A stretch of DNA of 64,000 nucleotides from Nitrobacter sp039808345 (lineage in GTDB: Bacteria > Pseudomonadota > Alphaproteobacteria > Rhizobiales > Xanthobacteraceae): positions 62,001 to 126,000 of the forward strand of contig NZ_CP181167.1 in the NCBI RefSeq assembly GCF_047824785.1, in the 5' to 3' direction. The position numbers and the translations under genes are program-made. Within the stretch, counting starts at the first letter, position 1; every line of letters begins with the position of its first letter. Positions 1 through 7,426 of this stretch are shown in pieces. The notes below the pieces were generated by a model that saw nothing but the letters and a program-made list of their open reading frames with translations, had not been told where the DNA came from and did not search any database.

Positions 1-156
1 GGAGACCACCCGCGCGATGGTGAAGGGCGCGAACGTCTTCGACTTGTCCGCGATGTGCTCGACCTCGAGCCCGATCATGGTGAGCTTGTCGGCGAGTTTT
101 TCCAGCGGCTCGTCGGTGTCGAGATGCTCTTTCAGCCAGGAGAGAGTGAATTTCAT
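1..156 (-). CDS. pheT: Phenylalanine--tRNA ligase beta subunit, N-terminal 52 codons
   Basis: The reverse strand from 156 reads MKFTLSWLKEHLDTDEPLEK and continues to the window edge, so this is the 5' end only. The beginning matches the conserved start of PheT, the large subunit of the alpha2-beta2 enzyme that charges tRNA-Phe. Its ATG overlaps the stop codon of the small upstream gene as ATGA (156-153), which indicates translational coupling within the pheS-orf-pheT operon. The tRNA-binding, B3/B4 editing and core domains lie outside the window. Confidence 0.9.
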   Translation of the reverse strand, partial: MKFTLSWLKEHLDTDEPLEKLADKLTMIGLEVEHIADKSKTFAPFTIARVVS

Positions 157-737
157 GGCTCTGCCCCGTCTTCAAGAGCACCAGACTTCACTGCCGAGAT
201 CTTTGACCACTTGTAGCCCTTCTCACCGGCGCCGCCGCCCTGCCAAGCATAAGGAGTCGAGTCTTCTTGAACTAAGAACTCAATTCCCTCTTCGACCTTT
301 GTCTCGCTATCGTTTTTGTCGGCAAGCATATCGCGAGCTGAACGGCGATAATCCAACACTCTGCCTTGACGATAAGACAGATCAGACTTTGATTCGTGTA
401 GGGCCAAGTAGGATTTGTACTTCACGCTCTTTTGGACATTGTCCTCAGCAACCACCCATGAGCCAGTCCAAAATTGTCCATTTCCATGGTCGGTAACGCC
501 GCGGTCTCGCTGACAAACGAAGTGATATCCTTCGACAAAATCGCCGCTTGAATGCGCTGACCCCGTAGCTGCAACGCGAGGATTTCGTATTGGCTTTCGT
601 GCCGCGAGATCGAGATCGCACATTTCCACTAGATCATTCACGCCCTTTTTAAGAGCGTTCTCGCGAATAACTTCGACTTCTTTCTTGCTTTTGGCTGCCA
701 GTTTTTCTGACGTCCATGGGTGTACTTGTTTTGTCAT
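153..737 (-). CDS. Uncharacterised 194-aa protein inside the pheST operon
   Basis: The ORF begins MTKQVHPWTSEKLAAKSKKE at 737 and ends ALEDGAEP at 153. Its start overlaps the pheS stop (ATGA at 737-734) and its stop overlaps the pheT start (ATGA at 156-153), so it is wedged between the two synthetase genes and probably coupled to both. The protein is hydrophilic and rich in Lys, Asp and Ser, with no signal peptide or membrane segment. The stretch GYHFVCQRDRGVTDHGNGQF and the two tryptophans after it look like part of a small beta-rich fold, but I do not recognise a family. Base composition looks less GC-rich than pheS, which may point to late insertion. The double overlap makes a real gene very likely; function is unknown. 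Confidence 0.75.
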   Translation of the reverse strand: MTKQVHPWTSEKLAAKSKKEVEVIRENALKKGVNDLVEMCDLDLAARKPIRNPRVAATGSAHSSGDFVEGYHFVCQRDRGVTDHGNGQFWTGSWVVAEDNVQKSVKYKSYLALHESKSDLSYRQGRVLDYRRSARDMLADKNDSETKVEEGIEFLVQEDSTPYAWQGGGAGEKGYKWSKISAVKSGALEDGAEP

Positions 738-1819
738 TGGATCGACAATCCCCCCGCCAGCGTCGGGATTTCGAGCGGCTTGAAGCCGTAATGCGTGAGC
801 CAGCGCACGTCGCCCTCGAACAACTGCCGCAGATCGGCGATGCCGTATTTCAGCATGGCGATGCGGTCGATGCCCATGCCCCAGGCGAAGCCCTGATAGA
901 CCTCGGGGTCGATGCCGCACAGCTTCAGCACGTTCGGATGCACCATGCCGCAGCCGAGAATCTCCAGCCAGTCCTCGCCCTCGCCGAAGCGAATTTCGTT
1001 CTTGTCGCGGCGGCACTGGATATCGACTTCCAGAGACGGCTCGGTGAACGGGAAGAACGAGGGCCGGAAACGCATGTTGACGTTATCGACCTCGAAGAAC
1101 GCCTTGCAGAACTCGTGCAGGATCCATTTGAGGTGGCCGAGATGCGACGACTTGTCGATCACCAGGCCCTCGACCTGATGAAACATCGGCGTGTGGGTCT
1201 GGTCACTGTCGCTGCGATAGGTGCGGCCGGGGCAGATGACACGGATCGGCGGCTGTTGGCTCAGCATGGTGCGCACCTGCACCGGCGAGGTGTGAGTGCG
1301 GAGCAGGAGGCGCGAGCCGTCGTCTTTCGGATTGAAGTAGAAGGTGTCGTGCATCTCCCGCGCCGGATGGCCTTCGGGGAAATTCAGCCGCGTGAAATTG
1401 TAGTCATCGGTCTCGATATCGGGACCCTCGGCGACCGCGAACCCCATGTCGGCGAAGATCGTGGTGACCTCGTCCCACACCTGGCTCAGCGGATGGATGC
1501 GGCCGGCTTCCGCGGGCGTCTCGCGCAAGGAAAGCGTGACGTCGATGGTTTCCGACGCAAGACGCGCATCGAGCGCGGCGGATTTCAGCACCTCGCGGCG
1601 CGCGGCCAGCGCCCGCATCACCGCGTCCTTGGCGAGGTTGATCTTCGCGCCTTCGGTCTTGCGCTCGTCCGGCGCCATTTTGCCGAGAGTGGAGAGCAGC
1701 GCCGAGATCGAGCCTTTCTTGCCGAGCGCCGCGACGCGCACCGCCTCCAGCGCGGCTTCGTCGGAGGCGCTCGCGATATCGGCAAGGATTTTGGATTGGA
1801 GAGTGTCGAGATCGGACAT
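734..1819 (-). CDS. pheS: Phenylalanine--tRNA ligase alpha subunit
   Basis: This is the catalytic subunit of PheRS, 361 aa, which makes Phe-AMP and transfers Phe to tRNA-Phe in the cytoplasm. I chose the start MSDLDTLQSKILADI at 1819 because family members begin with this N-terminal coiled coil and an upstream extension would run into an intergenic repeat. Class II motifs are visible: HPLSQVWDEVTTIFADMGF (motif 1 region), DTFYF with LLRTHTSPVQ, then FHQVEGL (motif 2), and the glycine-rich GMGIDRIAMLKYGI (motif 3) near the C-terminus. Length is normal. It lies downstream of rplT/rpmI/infC on the same strand, and its stop overlaps the next gene. Confidence 0.95.
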   Translation of the reverse strand: MSDLDTLQSKILADIASASDEAALEAVRVAALGKKGSISALLSTLGKMAPDERKTEGAKINLAKDAVMRALAARREVLKSAALDARLASETIDVTLSLRETPAEAGRIHPLSQVWDEVTTIFADMGFAVAEGPDIETDDYNFTRLNFPEGHPAREMHDTFYFNPKDDGSRLLLRTHTSPVQVRTMLSQQPPIRVICPGRTYRSDSDQTHTPMFHQVEGLVIDKSSHLGHLKWILHEFCKAFFEVDNVNMRFRPSFFPFTEPSLEVDIQCRRDKNEIRFGEGEDWLEILGCGMVHPNVLKLCGIDPEVYQGFAWGMGIDRIAMLKYGIADLRQLFEGDVRWLTHYGFKPLEIPTLAGGLSIQ

Positions 1820-1840
1820 GAAGCGCCACCACCTGCACAG

Positions 1841-1970
1841 CGTCATGCCCGGACCTGATCCGGGCATCCACGTCTTGCGGCGCATCCACGATCAATAGAC
1901 GTGGATGGCCGGGACCATAGGCGAGCGAAGCGACGCCGTTCTTCGCCCGGCTATGCCCGGCCATGACGAC
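1841..1970. repeat. REP-like palindromic intergenic element
   Basis: Between pheS and rplT the sequence has nested inverted repeats: cgtcatgcccgg (1841-1852) faces a near-complementary ccggccatgacg (about 1957-1968), and atccacgtct (1866-1875) faces agacgtggat (1897-1906). From memory this resembles the cgtcatgcccgg-type extragenic palindromes frequent in Bradyrhizobium, Rhodopseudomonas and Nitrobacter. It would form a long stem-loop in the rplT-pheS transcript. Confidence 0.6.
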
Positions 1971-2014
1971 ATCATCAAAATGTCAGGGATCGATCGCCGG
2001 CCGGGCAACAACGA

Positions 2015-2374
2015 TCAGGCCGCGAGCGCGGCCTTGGCCTTCTCGGCGATCGCCTGGAACGCGGCCGGCTCGTTGATGGCGAGATCCGACAGCACCTTGC
2101 GGTCGACCGTGATGCCCGACTTCGACAACCCGTCGATGAAGCGGCTGTAGGTCATGCCGAACGGCCGAACGGCGGCGTTGAGGCGCTGGATCCACAGCGC
2201 GCGGAAGGTGCGCTTCTTGCGCTTGCGGTCGCGGAAGGCGTACTGGCCGGCCTTGTCGGCGGCGGCCTTGGCGGCGCGGATGGTGTTCTTCCGGCGGCCG
2301 GAAAACCCCTTGGTGACCTTGTAGACTTTCTTGTGCTTGGCGTGAGCCGTCACACCGCGCTTGACGCGAGCCAT
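2015..2374 (-). CDS. rplT: 50S ribosomal protein L20
   Basis: The 119-aa product MARVKRGVTAHAKHKKVYKV... is L20, an early-assembly protein that binds 23S rRNA. The lysine/arginine-rich N-terminal helix, FSGRRKNTIRAAKAAADKAG, RDRKRKKRTFRALWIQRLNA and the C-terminal globular part are all intact, and length is standard. It follows rpmI by 65 nt on the same strand and belongs to the infC-rpmI-rplT group. In several bacteria L20 represses this operon by binding its own leader; I did not identify the operator here. Confidence 0.97.
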   Translation of the reverse strand: MARVKRGVTAHAKHKKVYKVTKGFSGRRKNTIRAAKAAADKAGQYAFRDRKRKKRTFRALWIQRLNAAVRPFGMTYSRFIDGLSKSGITVDRKVLSDLAINEPAAFQAIAEKAKAALAA

Positions 2375-2439
2375 GACTGAACTCCTCTCAAAATCAACGG
2401 GTTAAATACGGGATGCCGCACTCGGGCGGCGAGCGGACG

Positions 2440-2640
2440 TCAGGCGTTGGGCAAGAAGTATTTCTTGATGTTGTCGCCGTCGGTCTTGAACAGAACGCGG
2501 GTGCCGCGGAGCTGACGAATCTGCTTCTTGGTCCGCTTGATCATGCCGTGGCGCTTGCCGCGCTGGGCGTGCTTGACCTTCCCGGTGGCCGTGATCTTGA
2601 AGCGCTTTTTCGCGCCCGATTTGGTCTTCAGCTTGGGCAT
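2440..2640 (-). CDS. rpmI: 50S ribosomal protein L35
   Basis: This 66-aa basic protein, MPKLKTKSGAKKRFKITATG..., is L35 of the large ribosomal subunit, with the typical GKVKHAQRGKRHGMIKRTKK core. It has full length. It sits upstream of rplT. Unlike in E. coli, about 560 nt of repeat-containing DNA separates it from infC, so it may have its own promoter. Confidence 0.97.
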   Translation of the reverse strand: MPKLKTKSGAKKRFKITATGKVKHAQRGKRHGMIKRTKKQIRQLRGTRVLFKTDGDNIKKYFLPNA

Positions 2641-2911
2641 TTGGCTCTCCTGTCGCCACGACGAAACCCGCCCCTGAGGGCGGCCCGCTGGCTGAAAAAT
2701 GCTCGTTATTGGGCATGATCTTACCCGAAACGGTTTTCACCCTTCGGAACCATGCTTCAGAGCGTTGAAAGTGCCCGGCATTTCCTGAAAAGAAATCCCT
2801 GCACGATCGTCGCCACGGCAGCCCTTGATCAGCCGGGCGGCGAAGACTGGGCTTATGGCAGAGGTTTTGCCGATTGGCAACGCTATAGCGAAAGAACCAT
2901 CGCTGCTCCTG
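2641..2911. other. Non-coding stretch upstream of rpmI
   Basis: No convincing gene on either strand. A shaven copy of the gatc/cccgaaa/cggttttcac palindrome lies at about 2717-2752. The rpmI-rplT promoter should lie here, read leftwards, but I cannot place its boxes with confidence. Confidence 0.4.
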
Positions 2912-3011
2912 GAGCATCGGACCCGAAAGTGGGAACCGGTTTCGGGATAAATCCGATGCTCAATCAATTAACTGGAGCGGCGGCGCTGATTCCATTTGAC
3001 CGGCCGCCGCT
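2912..3011. repeat. Dispersed 100-bp repeat, copy 1 (module A)
   Basis: The 100 nt starting gagcatcggacccgaaagtg recur at 32781-32880 in the same orientation, with one visible difference (ggcgctg here, gacgctg there). The left half is palindromic: gagcatcgga pairs with tccgatgctc around an accggtt core. Confidence 0.9.
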
Positions 3012-3012
3012 T

Positions 3013-3137
3013 CAGAACCTTTCCGCTTCTGATAGACACAGAAGCGGGACTCCATGTTTTTGACGCGCTTTCTTCACGCGAACCGGTGTCCATCCTCGGG
3101 TCAAGCCCGAGGACATGCTTCGCTTGAAAACGCTCCA
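3013..3137. repeat. Dispersed palindromic repeat (module B) downstream of infC
   Basis: The segment runs from a ttccgcttctgat...cagaagcggg hairpin through ttcacgcgaaccggtgtcc to gcttgaaaacgctcc. Variants recur at 7040-7165, 10505-10590, 11769-11840, 16421-16522, 23425-23505 and 32677-32780. Here an extra cctcgggtcaagcccgagg hairpin is nested inside, as in the 7040 copy. Just downstream the inverted pair gaaatcggcccg (about 3139-3150) and cgggccgatttc (about 3165-3176) forms a strong stem close to the infC stop and could terminate infC transcription. Confidence 0.75.
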
Positions 3138-3197
3138 GTCGAAATCGGCCCGCCAGATGCCTGACGGGCCGATTTCAATTCGAACCGCGAACGGGAG

Positions 3198-3737
3198 TCA
3201 GCGCGGCGCCAGCACCATGACGACCTGGCGGCCCTCGAACCTGGCGTCCTGCTCGACCTTGGCGTAGGCGGAAACATCGGCCTTCACCTTGTCGAGCAGC
3301 TTGGTGCCGATCTCCTGGTGAGCCATCTCGCGGCCGCGATAGCGCAAGGTGATCTTCACCTTGTCGCCCTCCTCGAAGAACCGCTGCATCGCCTTCATCT
3401 TCACGTTGTAGTCGTGATCATCGATCATCGGGCGGAGCTTGATCTCCTTGATCTCGACGATCTTCTGGCGCTTGCGGGCCTCGGCGGCTTTCTTCTGGGC
3501 CTGAAACTTGTACTTCCCGTAGTCCATGATCTTGCAGACGGGAGGACTGCTGTTCGGCGCGATCTCCACGAGGTCCATGCCTGCTTCCATGGCCATCTTG
3601 ATCGCGGCGATCGTTTCCACGGTACCTTTATTGATACCTTCCTGGTCGATCAGTTGAACCTGGGCATTGCGGATTTCATCGTTGGTGCGCGGTCCGTCTT
3701 TCGCGACGGGCATTGGCGCTCTGTTGGGACGGCGAAT
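3198..3737 (-). CDS. infC: Translation initiation factor IF-3 (AUU start)
   Basis: IF-3 binds the 30S subunit and checks start-codon pairing. The first ATG (3713) gives 171 aa, but the frame stays open upstream and reads ATT-RRPNRAP before that Met. The ATT at 3737-3735 is preceded by GGAGAG at a spacing of six, so I take the start there, giving 179 aa (the E. coli protein has 180). The rare AUU start is the classical feature of infC and lets IF-3 repress its own synthesis. The N-domain (DGPRTNDEIRNAQVQLIDQE) and C-domain (KEIKLRPMIDDHDYNVKMKA, GDKVKITLRYRGREMAH) are intact. Confidence 0.93.
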   Translation of the reverse strand: MRRPNRAPMPVAKDGPRTNDEIRNAQVQLIDQEGINKGTVETIAAIKMAMEAGMDLVEIAPNSSPPVCKIMDYGKYKFQAQKKAAEARKRQKIVEIKEIKLRPMIDDHDYNVKMKAMQRFFEEGDKVKITLRYRGREMAHQEIGTKLLDKVKADVSAYAKVEQDARFEGRQVVMVLAPR

Positions 3738-3944
3738 GGGTGGCTCTCCAATGTGGTGGCGGAAGCGTCTACTTTGAAGGAATAAGCGGCTCCGGGCAAG
3801 CGCCGGGATTAAGCTCGGGGCAAAACGATCAAGCGCGAGGTATTTTCGTCACGCCGGCCCAGCTTCGTTCAGAACCCGGGAGCCCGCTGCTTGTTCCGCA
3901 CACGGCCCAAGCCGTGAGATATAATGCAAGACGAGGCGGACACC
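3738..3944. other. Divergent spacer between infC and the hydrolase gene
   Basis: About 200 nt separate infC (minus) from a plus-strand hydrolase, so promoters for both should lie here. The only clear signal is the infC ribosome-binding site GGAGAG at about 3744-3749 (minus strand). Confidence 0.5.
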
Positions 3945-4718
3945 ATGACGAGCGAGACGACAGCACAGTTCATCGAAGTCGGCGGCGGTGACGCCTCGCG
4001 CCGGATCGCGGTGCGGGCGAGACGAGGCGAGGCGGCGGGCCTGTTCTGGCTCGGCGGCTTCAGGTCCGACATGGCGGGCACCAAGGCGCTCGCGCTTGAT
4101 GCGTGGGCCGCCGAGCACGGCCGGGCCTGTGTTCGATTCGACTATTCCGGCCACGGGGAAAGCGGCGGCGCGTTCACCGACGGCACCATCAGCCGCTGGC
4201 TCGAGGAAAGCCTCGCGGTGTTCGATGCCTTTTGCGAGGGACCGCAGGTGGTTATCGGCTCGTCAATGGGCGGTTGGATCGCGCTCCTGCTGGCGCGCGC
4301 GGTGGCGAAAAGGGCACCCTCCCGCGCCACGCTCTCCGGCCTGGCGCTGATCGCGCCGGCGCCCGACTTCACCGAGGAACTGATGTGGAAGGCGTTTTCG
4401 CCGGAAGCCAGACACGCCCTCGAAACGCACGGCGTCTGGCTGCGGCCGTCCGACTACGGCGATCCCTACCCGATCACGCGCAAGCTGATCGAGGACGGGC
4501 GCAACCATCTGCTGCTTGGCGGCAGCATCTCGACCGGCTGCCCGGTGCGCATCCTGCAGGGCGCGCAGGATCCGGACGTACCGTGGCGGCATGCCTTCGC
4601 GCTGACCGAACGGCTGCCGAGCGATGACGTGGTGCTGACCATGATCAGGGACGGCGATCACCGGCTGTCGCGTCCGCAGGACATCGCGCGGATTCTCGCG
4701 GCGGTGGGGGAGTTCTGA
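3945..4718 (+). CDS. Alpha/beta-hydrolase (serine esterase/thioesterase type)
   Basis: A 257-aa alpha/beta-hydrolase. Visible family marks are the oxyanion-side LGGFRSDMAGTKA, the strand-turn RFDYSGHGESGG, the nucleophile elbow GSSMGG with the catalytic Ser, a late Asp in LQGAQDPDVPW, and the catalytic His in DGDHRLSRPQDI. The pattern resembles the ABHD10-like acyl-protein thioesterase group, but the substrate is not known. I chose ATG 3945 because gagg lies just upstream; an ATG at 3924 would add seven residues. No signal peptide is seen, so it is probably cytoplasmic. Confidence 0.85.
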   Translation: MTSETTAQFIEVGGGDASRRIAVRARRGEAAGLFWLGGFRSDMAGTKALALDAWAAEHGRACVRFDYSGHGESGGAFTDGTISRWLEESLAVFDAFCEGPQVVIGSSMGGWIALLLARAVAKRAPSRATLSGLALIAPAPDFTEELMWKAFSPEARHALETHGVWLRPSDYGDPYPITRKLIEDGRNHLLLGGSISTGCPVRILQGAQDPDVPWRHAFALTERLPSDDVVLTMIRDGDHRLSRPQDIARILAAVGEF

Positions 4719-4770
4719 ACCGGCCGGTCGCTCGGACCCCTGGCTGTTCAAGCCTTCGGACCGGGCCGCT

Positions 4771-7008
4771 TCATCTGCGCTTCACGATGAGTTTGGCGGC
4801 GCCTTCATTGTTGCGATAGAATGTGTCGTAGAGCCCGGGAACGCCCAGCACCGCATCGTTGACGAACACGAGCAGCTCGCCGCTGCGCGTCGGCCGGATC
4901 ACCGCCTCGATGGTGCCGTCTTCCGGATCTGGATCGAGAAACACTTCTTCGCCGCCGACCGCGCCATAGCGCAGCACCAGACGAAACCACGGCCGCGTCA
5001 GCTCGCGGCGCAGGGGAACGCCGAGCACCAGCGCAAGCTGCTGATGCCAGTCCGGCGCATCGGTCGAGTAAAAACCGCCGAGCGGGGACGCAATGCCGCC
5101 GTCACGGAACGGCTCGGTGGTTTCCACCCTGACCAGATAGCGCGCGCCGTTGCCCTCGACGAAAATGCCGGTGTTGTTGCAAAGGCCGGACGTCGCGAAG
5201 GTCGCGCTGGCGTCCTCGCCGCGCGCCAGCCTTTTCGTGTCCGGGTTCTCCCGGCAGGTGAAGCCCGCGATGTCCTGAACATTGTAAAGGAGATGGCTCG
5301 TCAGCGTGACGCCGAGATAGACAAACAGGAGCGCGAAGAACGCCGGCGCGCCGCGCCGCTTCAGCCAGTCGTGAAAGGCGACATAGATACGGCTGGTGCG
5401 AAGACGGTAAATCCAGTTTTCCGGGCGCGTGACGGGCGCGGACGGGGCGCGCCGCCAGATCGCGCCCATCGTATCCGAGATGCCGGCCGCAAGCCGCCCG
5501 CTCCAGGCGATCAGCACGATCACGGCGGCGAACAGAAGTGAAAACTGCACCGGGCTGCGGGCGTAGCCGTCGATCCAGGTCTGCGCGAATCCCGGCAGGA
5601 AGCTGCCGACCAGGCGGATGATGTCCGAGATCCAGCGGAACGGGCTGAGATACTCGTCCCTGGCCGGCAGCTTGCGCAACAGCGGGTAGAGCACGAGCCA
5701 GAGCGAAACCCCGACGGTGAGGAAGTAGACGATGCGCCGCTTCCAAACCTCGTTCCAGACGTGCTCCTGCGCCTCGGCGCGCGTCGCCGCCTCGCCCGAG
5801 GTCTCAAGCCCGAACGCGTCGGGCGTGACGATCCGCCCGTCGTAAGTCGCGACATCATAAACCGCCGGAAGCCCCATCGGGGCATAGGCGTGGGCACGGC
5901 TTGCGATACGGCACAGGGCGCTCTCGTGAATCTTCGGCCGCGCCACCGACACCACGTCCCGCTTCGCGTAAGTATAGTTGGAGAGAAGCTCGAGCTTGCG
6001 CGGGCCGTAACGATAGTAGCCGCCGAGACCCCTGCGCGGATCATAGAGCCGGCCGTCCTTGTCGCAGTTGACGATGGCATGCTTGAAGGTGTCGGGATCA
6101 GCCGGCGGAGTCCCCTGATCCGACTTGAAGCGCAAGCCGCAGGCCTCCGCCTCCCGCAGCATCCAGACCAGCGGGATATAGGCCAGCGAATCGTCCGGAT
6201 AGCCGCCGCCGACGTTGGAGTGAACGCCGGGAAACCAGACCTGACTCACCTGCTCGTCGGCGAGATAGCGCTCGCCGTCCCTCCGCGGCGAGGCGGACCG
6301 CGCGCCGCACTCATCCCACATTTCGGGATGGAACGTGGTCCGCTCCTCGTCGATCGACAGCGCCTGGCAGGCCCGCGTCACCCGCGTCAGATCGAGCCTG
6401 TGGTCGGGAAATTGCAGCGGCCAGATGAAGCGGCTGATCCCCCGCGTCATCTCGTCGATCGGCAGCCCGTAGGCGGCGACCGTATCCCACACGCCGATGA
6501 AGCGGATGCGCTGGATCACGCGATTGTCCGCCTTGTCGTAATCGTCGCGCCGCACCAGATCGCGCAGGGTCCGGAACAGATGCTCGATGCGCCAGACCGT
6601 ATGATAGCGTTCGCGGCGATAGGCGCGATAGGCGGCATGCGCCTTGCGGTCCAGCTCTTTCTCGGTGGCGGCGATCAGTCCCTGATTGAGGATCAATCCC
6701 ATCACCACGCGAATGGTGAAGGCGCCCCGGCTGAAGCCGAAACCGAAGATCTCGTCGCTATCGTCGCGCCAGTTGCGGCAGGCGAACTTGTAGATGTCGA
6801 TGACGTTGCGTTTCAGCCCGAAGCCGAAGGCGCCGCCGAGCATGGCCAGCGGCTTGAACGACGAGGTGCCCACGCCGTCGTCGTAGAACGCGACCTGATC
6901 CGATCCCGACAGATCGAGCGCCTCGAACGTGCGCCAGACATTGGTGCGCCAGACCTTCGCCGCGGAATTTCCGGTGCCGTCGGACAGCAGAACGATTTTC
7001 CGGCCCAT
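4771..7008 (-). CDS. DUF2235 (Tle1-like) phospholipase domain protein with membrane segments
   Basis: A 745-aa protein. The N-terminal half is a DUF2235 hydrolase: IVLLSDGTGNS at residues 5-15, YDDGVGTSS near 42-50, and the nucleophile elbow FGFGFSRGAF with Ser at about 93. DUF2235 includes the Tle1 phospholipase effectors of type VI secretion. After about residue 435 there are three hydrophobic stretches (around IVYFLTVGVSLWLVLYPLL, FSLLFAAVIVLIAW, and APAFFALLFVYLGVTL), then a roughly 140-residue C-terminal domain. No vgrG, PAAR or immunity-like gene is adjacent, so a housekeeping membrane lipase is as likely as an effector. It runs convergent with the hydrolase gene. Confidence 0.85.
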   Translation of the reverse strand: MGRKIVLLSDGTGNSAAKVWRTNVWRTFEALDLSGSDQVAFYDDGVGTSSFKPLAMLGGAFGFGLKRNVIDIYKFACRNWRDDSDEIFGFGFSRGAFTIRVVMGLILNQGLIAATEKELDRKAHAAYRAYRRERYHTVWRIEHLFRTLRDLVRRDDYDKADNRVIQRIRFIGVWDTVAAYGLPIDEMTRGISRFIWPLQFPDHRLDLTRVTRACQALSIDEERTTFHPEMWDECGARSASPRRDGERYLADEQVSQVWFPGVHSNVGGGYPDDSLAYIPLVWMLREAEACGLRFKSDQGTPPADPDTFKHAIVNCDKDGRLYDPRRGLGGYYRYGPRKLELLSNYTYAKRDVVSVARPKIHESALCRIASRAHAYAPMGLPAVYDVATYDGRIVTPDAFGLETSGEAATRAEAQEHVWNEVWKRRIVYFLTVGVSLWLVLYPLLRKLPARDEYLSPFRWISDIIRLVGSFLPGFAQTWIDGYARSPVQFSLLFAAVIVLIAWSGRLAAGISDTMGAIWRRAPSAPVTRPENWIYRLRTSRIYVAFHDWLKRRGAPAFFALLFVYLGVTLTSHLLYNVQDIAGFTCRENPDTKRLARGEDASATFATSGLCNNTGIFVEGNGARYLVRVETTEPFRDGGIASPLGGFYSTDAPDWHQQLALVLGVPLRRELTRPWFRLVLRYGAVGGEEVFLDPDPEDGTIEAVIRPTRSGELLVFVNDAVLGVPGLYDTFYRNNEGAAKLIVKRR

Positions 7009-7039
7009 GCCAGCCCCCGGACGATGTCGCGCGACGTTA

Positions 7040-7165
7040 GAGCGTTTTCAAGCGAAGCGTGTCCTCGGGCTTGACCCGAGGATGAACACCGGTTCGCGTG
7101 AAGAAAACGCGTCAAATCAAAATCATAGAGCCTCGCTTCTGATTCTATCAGAAGCGAGGCTCTGG
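7040..7165. repeat. Dispersed palindromic repeat (module B, reverse orientation)
   Basis: The segment agcgttttcaagcgaagcg ... accggttcgcgtgaagaaaa ... agcctcgcttctgat/atcagaagcgaggct mirrors the copy at 3013-3137 and includes the same inner cctcgggcttgacccgagg hairpin. It lies just upstream of the DUF2235 gene. Confidence 0.75.
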
Positions 7166-7187
7166 TTCACCTTTTCCCAAAAGCCAA

Positions 7188-7210
7188 ACGACGCCCGTTA
7201 CGGGCGTCGT
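7188..7210 (-). terminator. Putative intrinsic terminator of the PAS gene
   Basis: A perfect 10-bp stem (acgacgcccg/cgggcgtcgt) with a tta loop. On the minus strand it is followed by TTTGGCTTTT. It lies about 215 nt past the stop of the four-PAS gene, so it could end that transcript before the DUF2235 gene. Confidence 0.5.
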
Positions 7211-7426
7211 TCGCATCGGCATCAGCTTAACCCTGACCGTGACATAACTTGCGAGTTAGGCGCCTTCCAGCTGTGATCGGCCTTGATCCTATGCGGGGGC
7301 CGATCTGCCCTTTTGCGCCGGTTGCGTCCCTTTCGGGTCGTTCTGTGATCGTCACGACGGGTTCGAGGTCATCCCCAAATCATCGACCATCAAACCCGTC
7401 GTTCCCTGAGTAACGTGACTAGATCG

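Noticed and set aside
716..1858. Long plus-strand ORF (380 codons) opposite pheS
   Set aside because: It is antisense to a conserved gene in high-GC DNA; the translation is Arg/His-rich with no family match.
4771..7008. Type VI secretion effector-immunity locus
   Set aside because: No vgrG, hcp, PAAR or candidate immunity gene is adjacent, so only the lipase domain is claimed.
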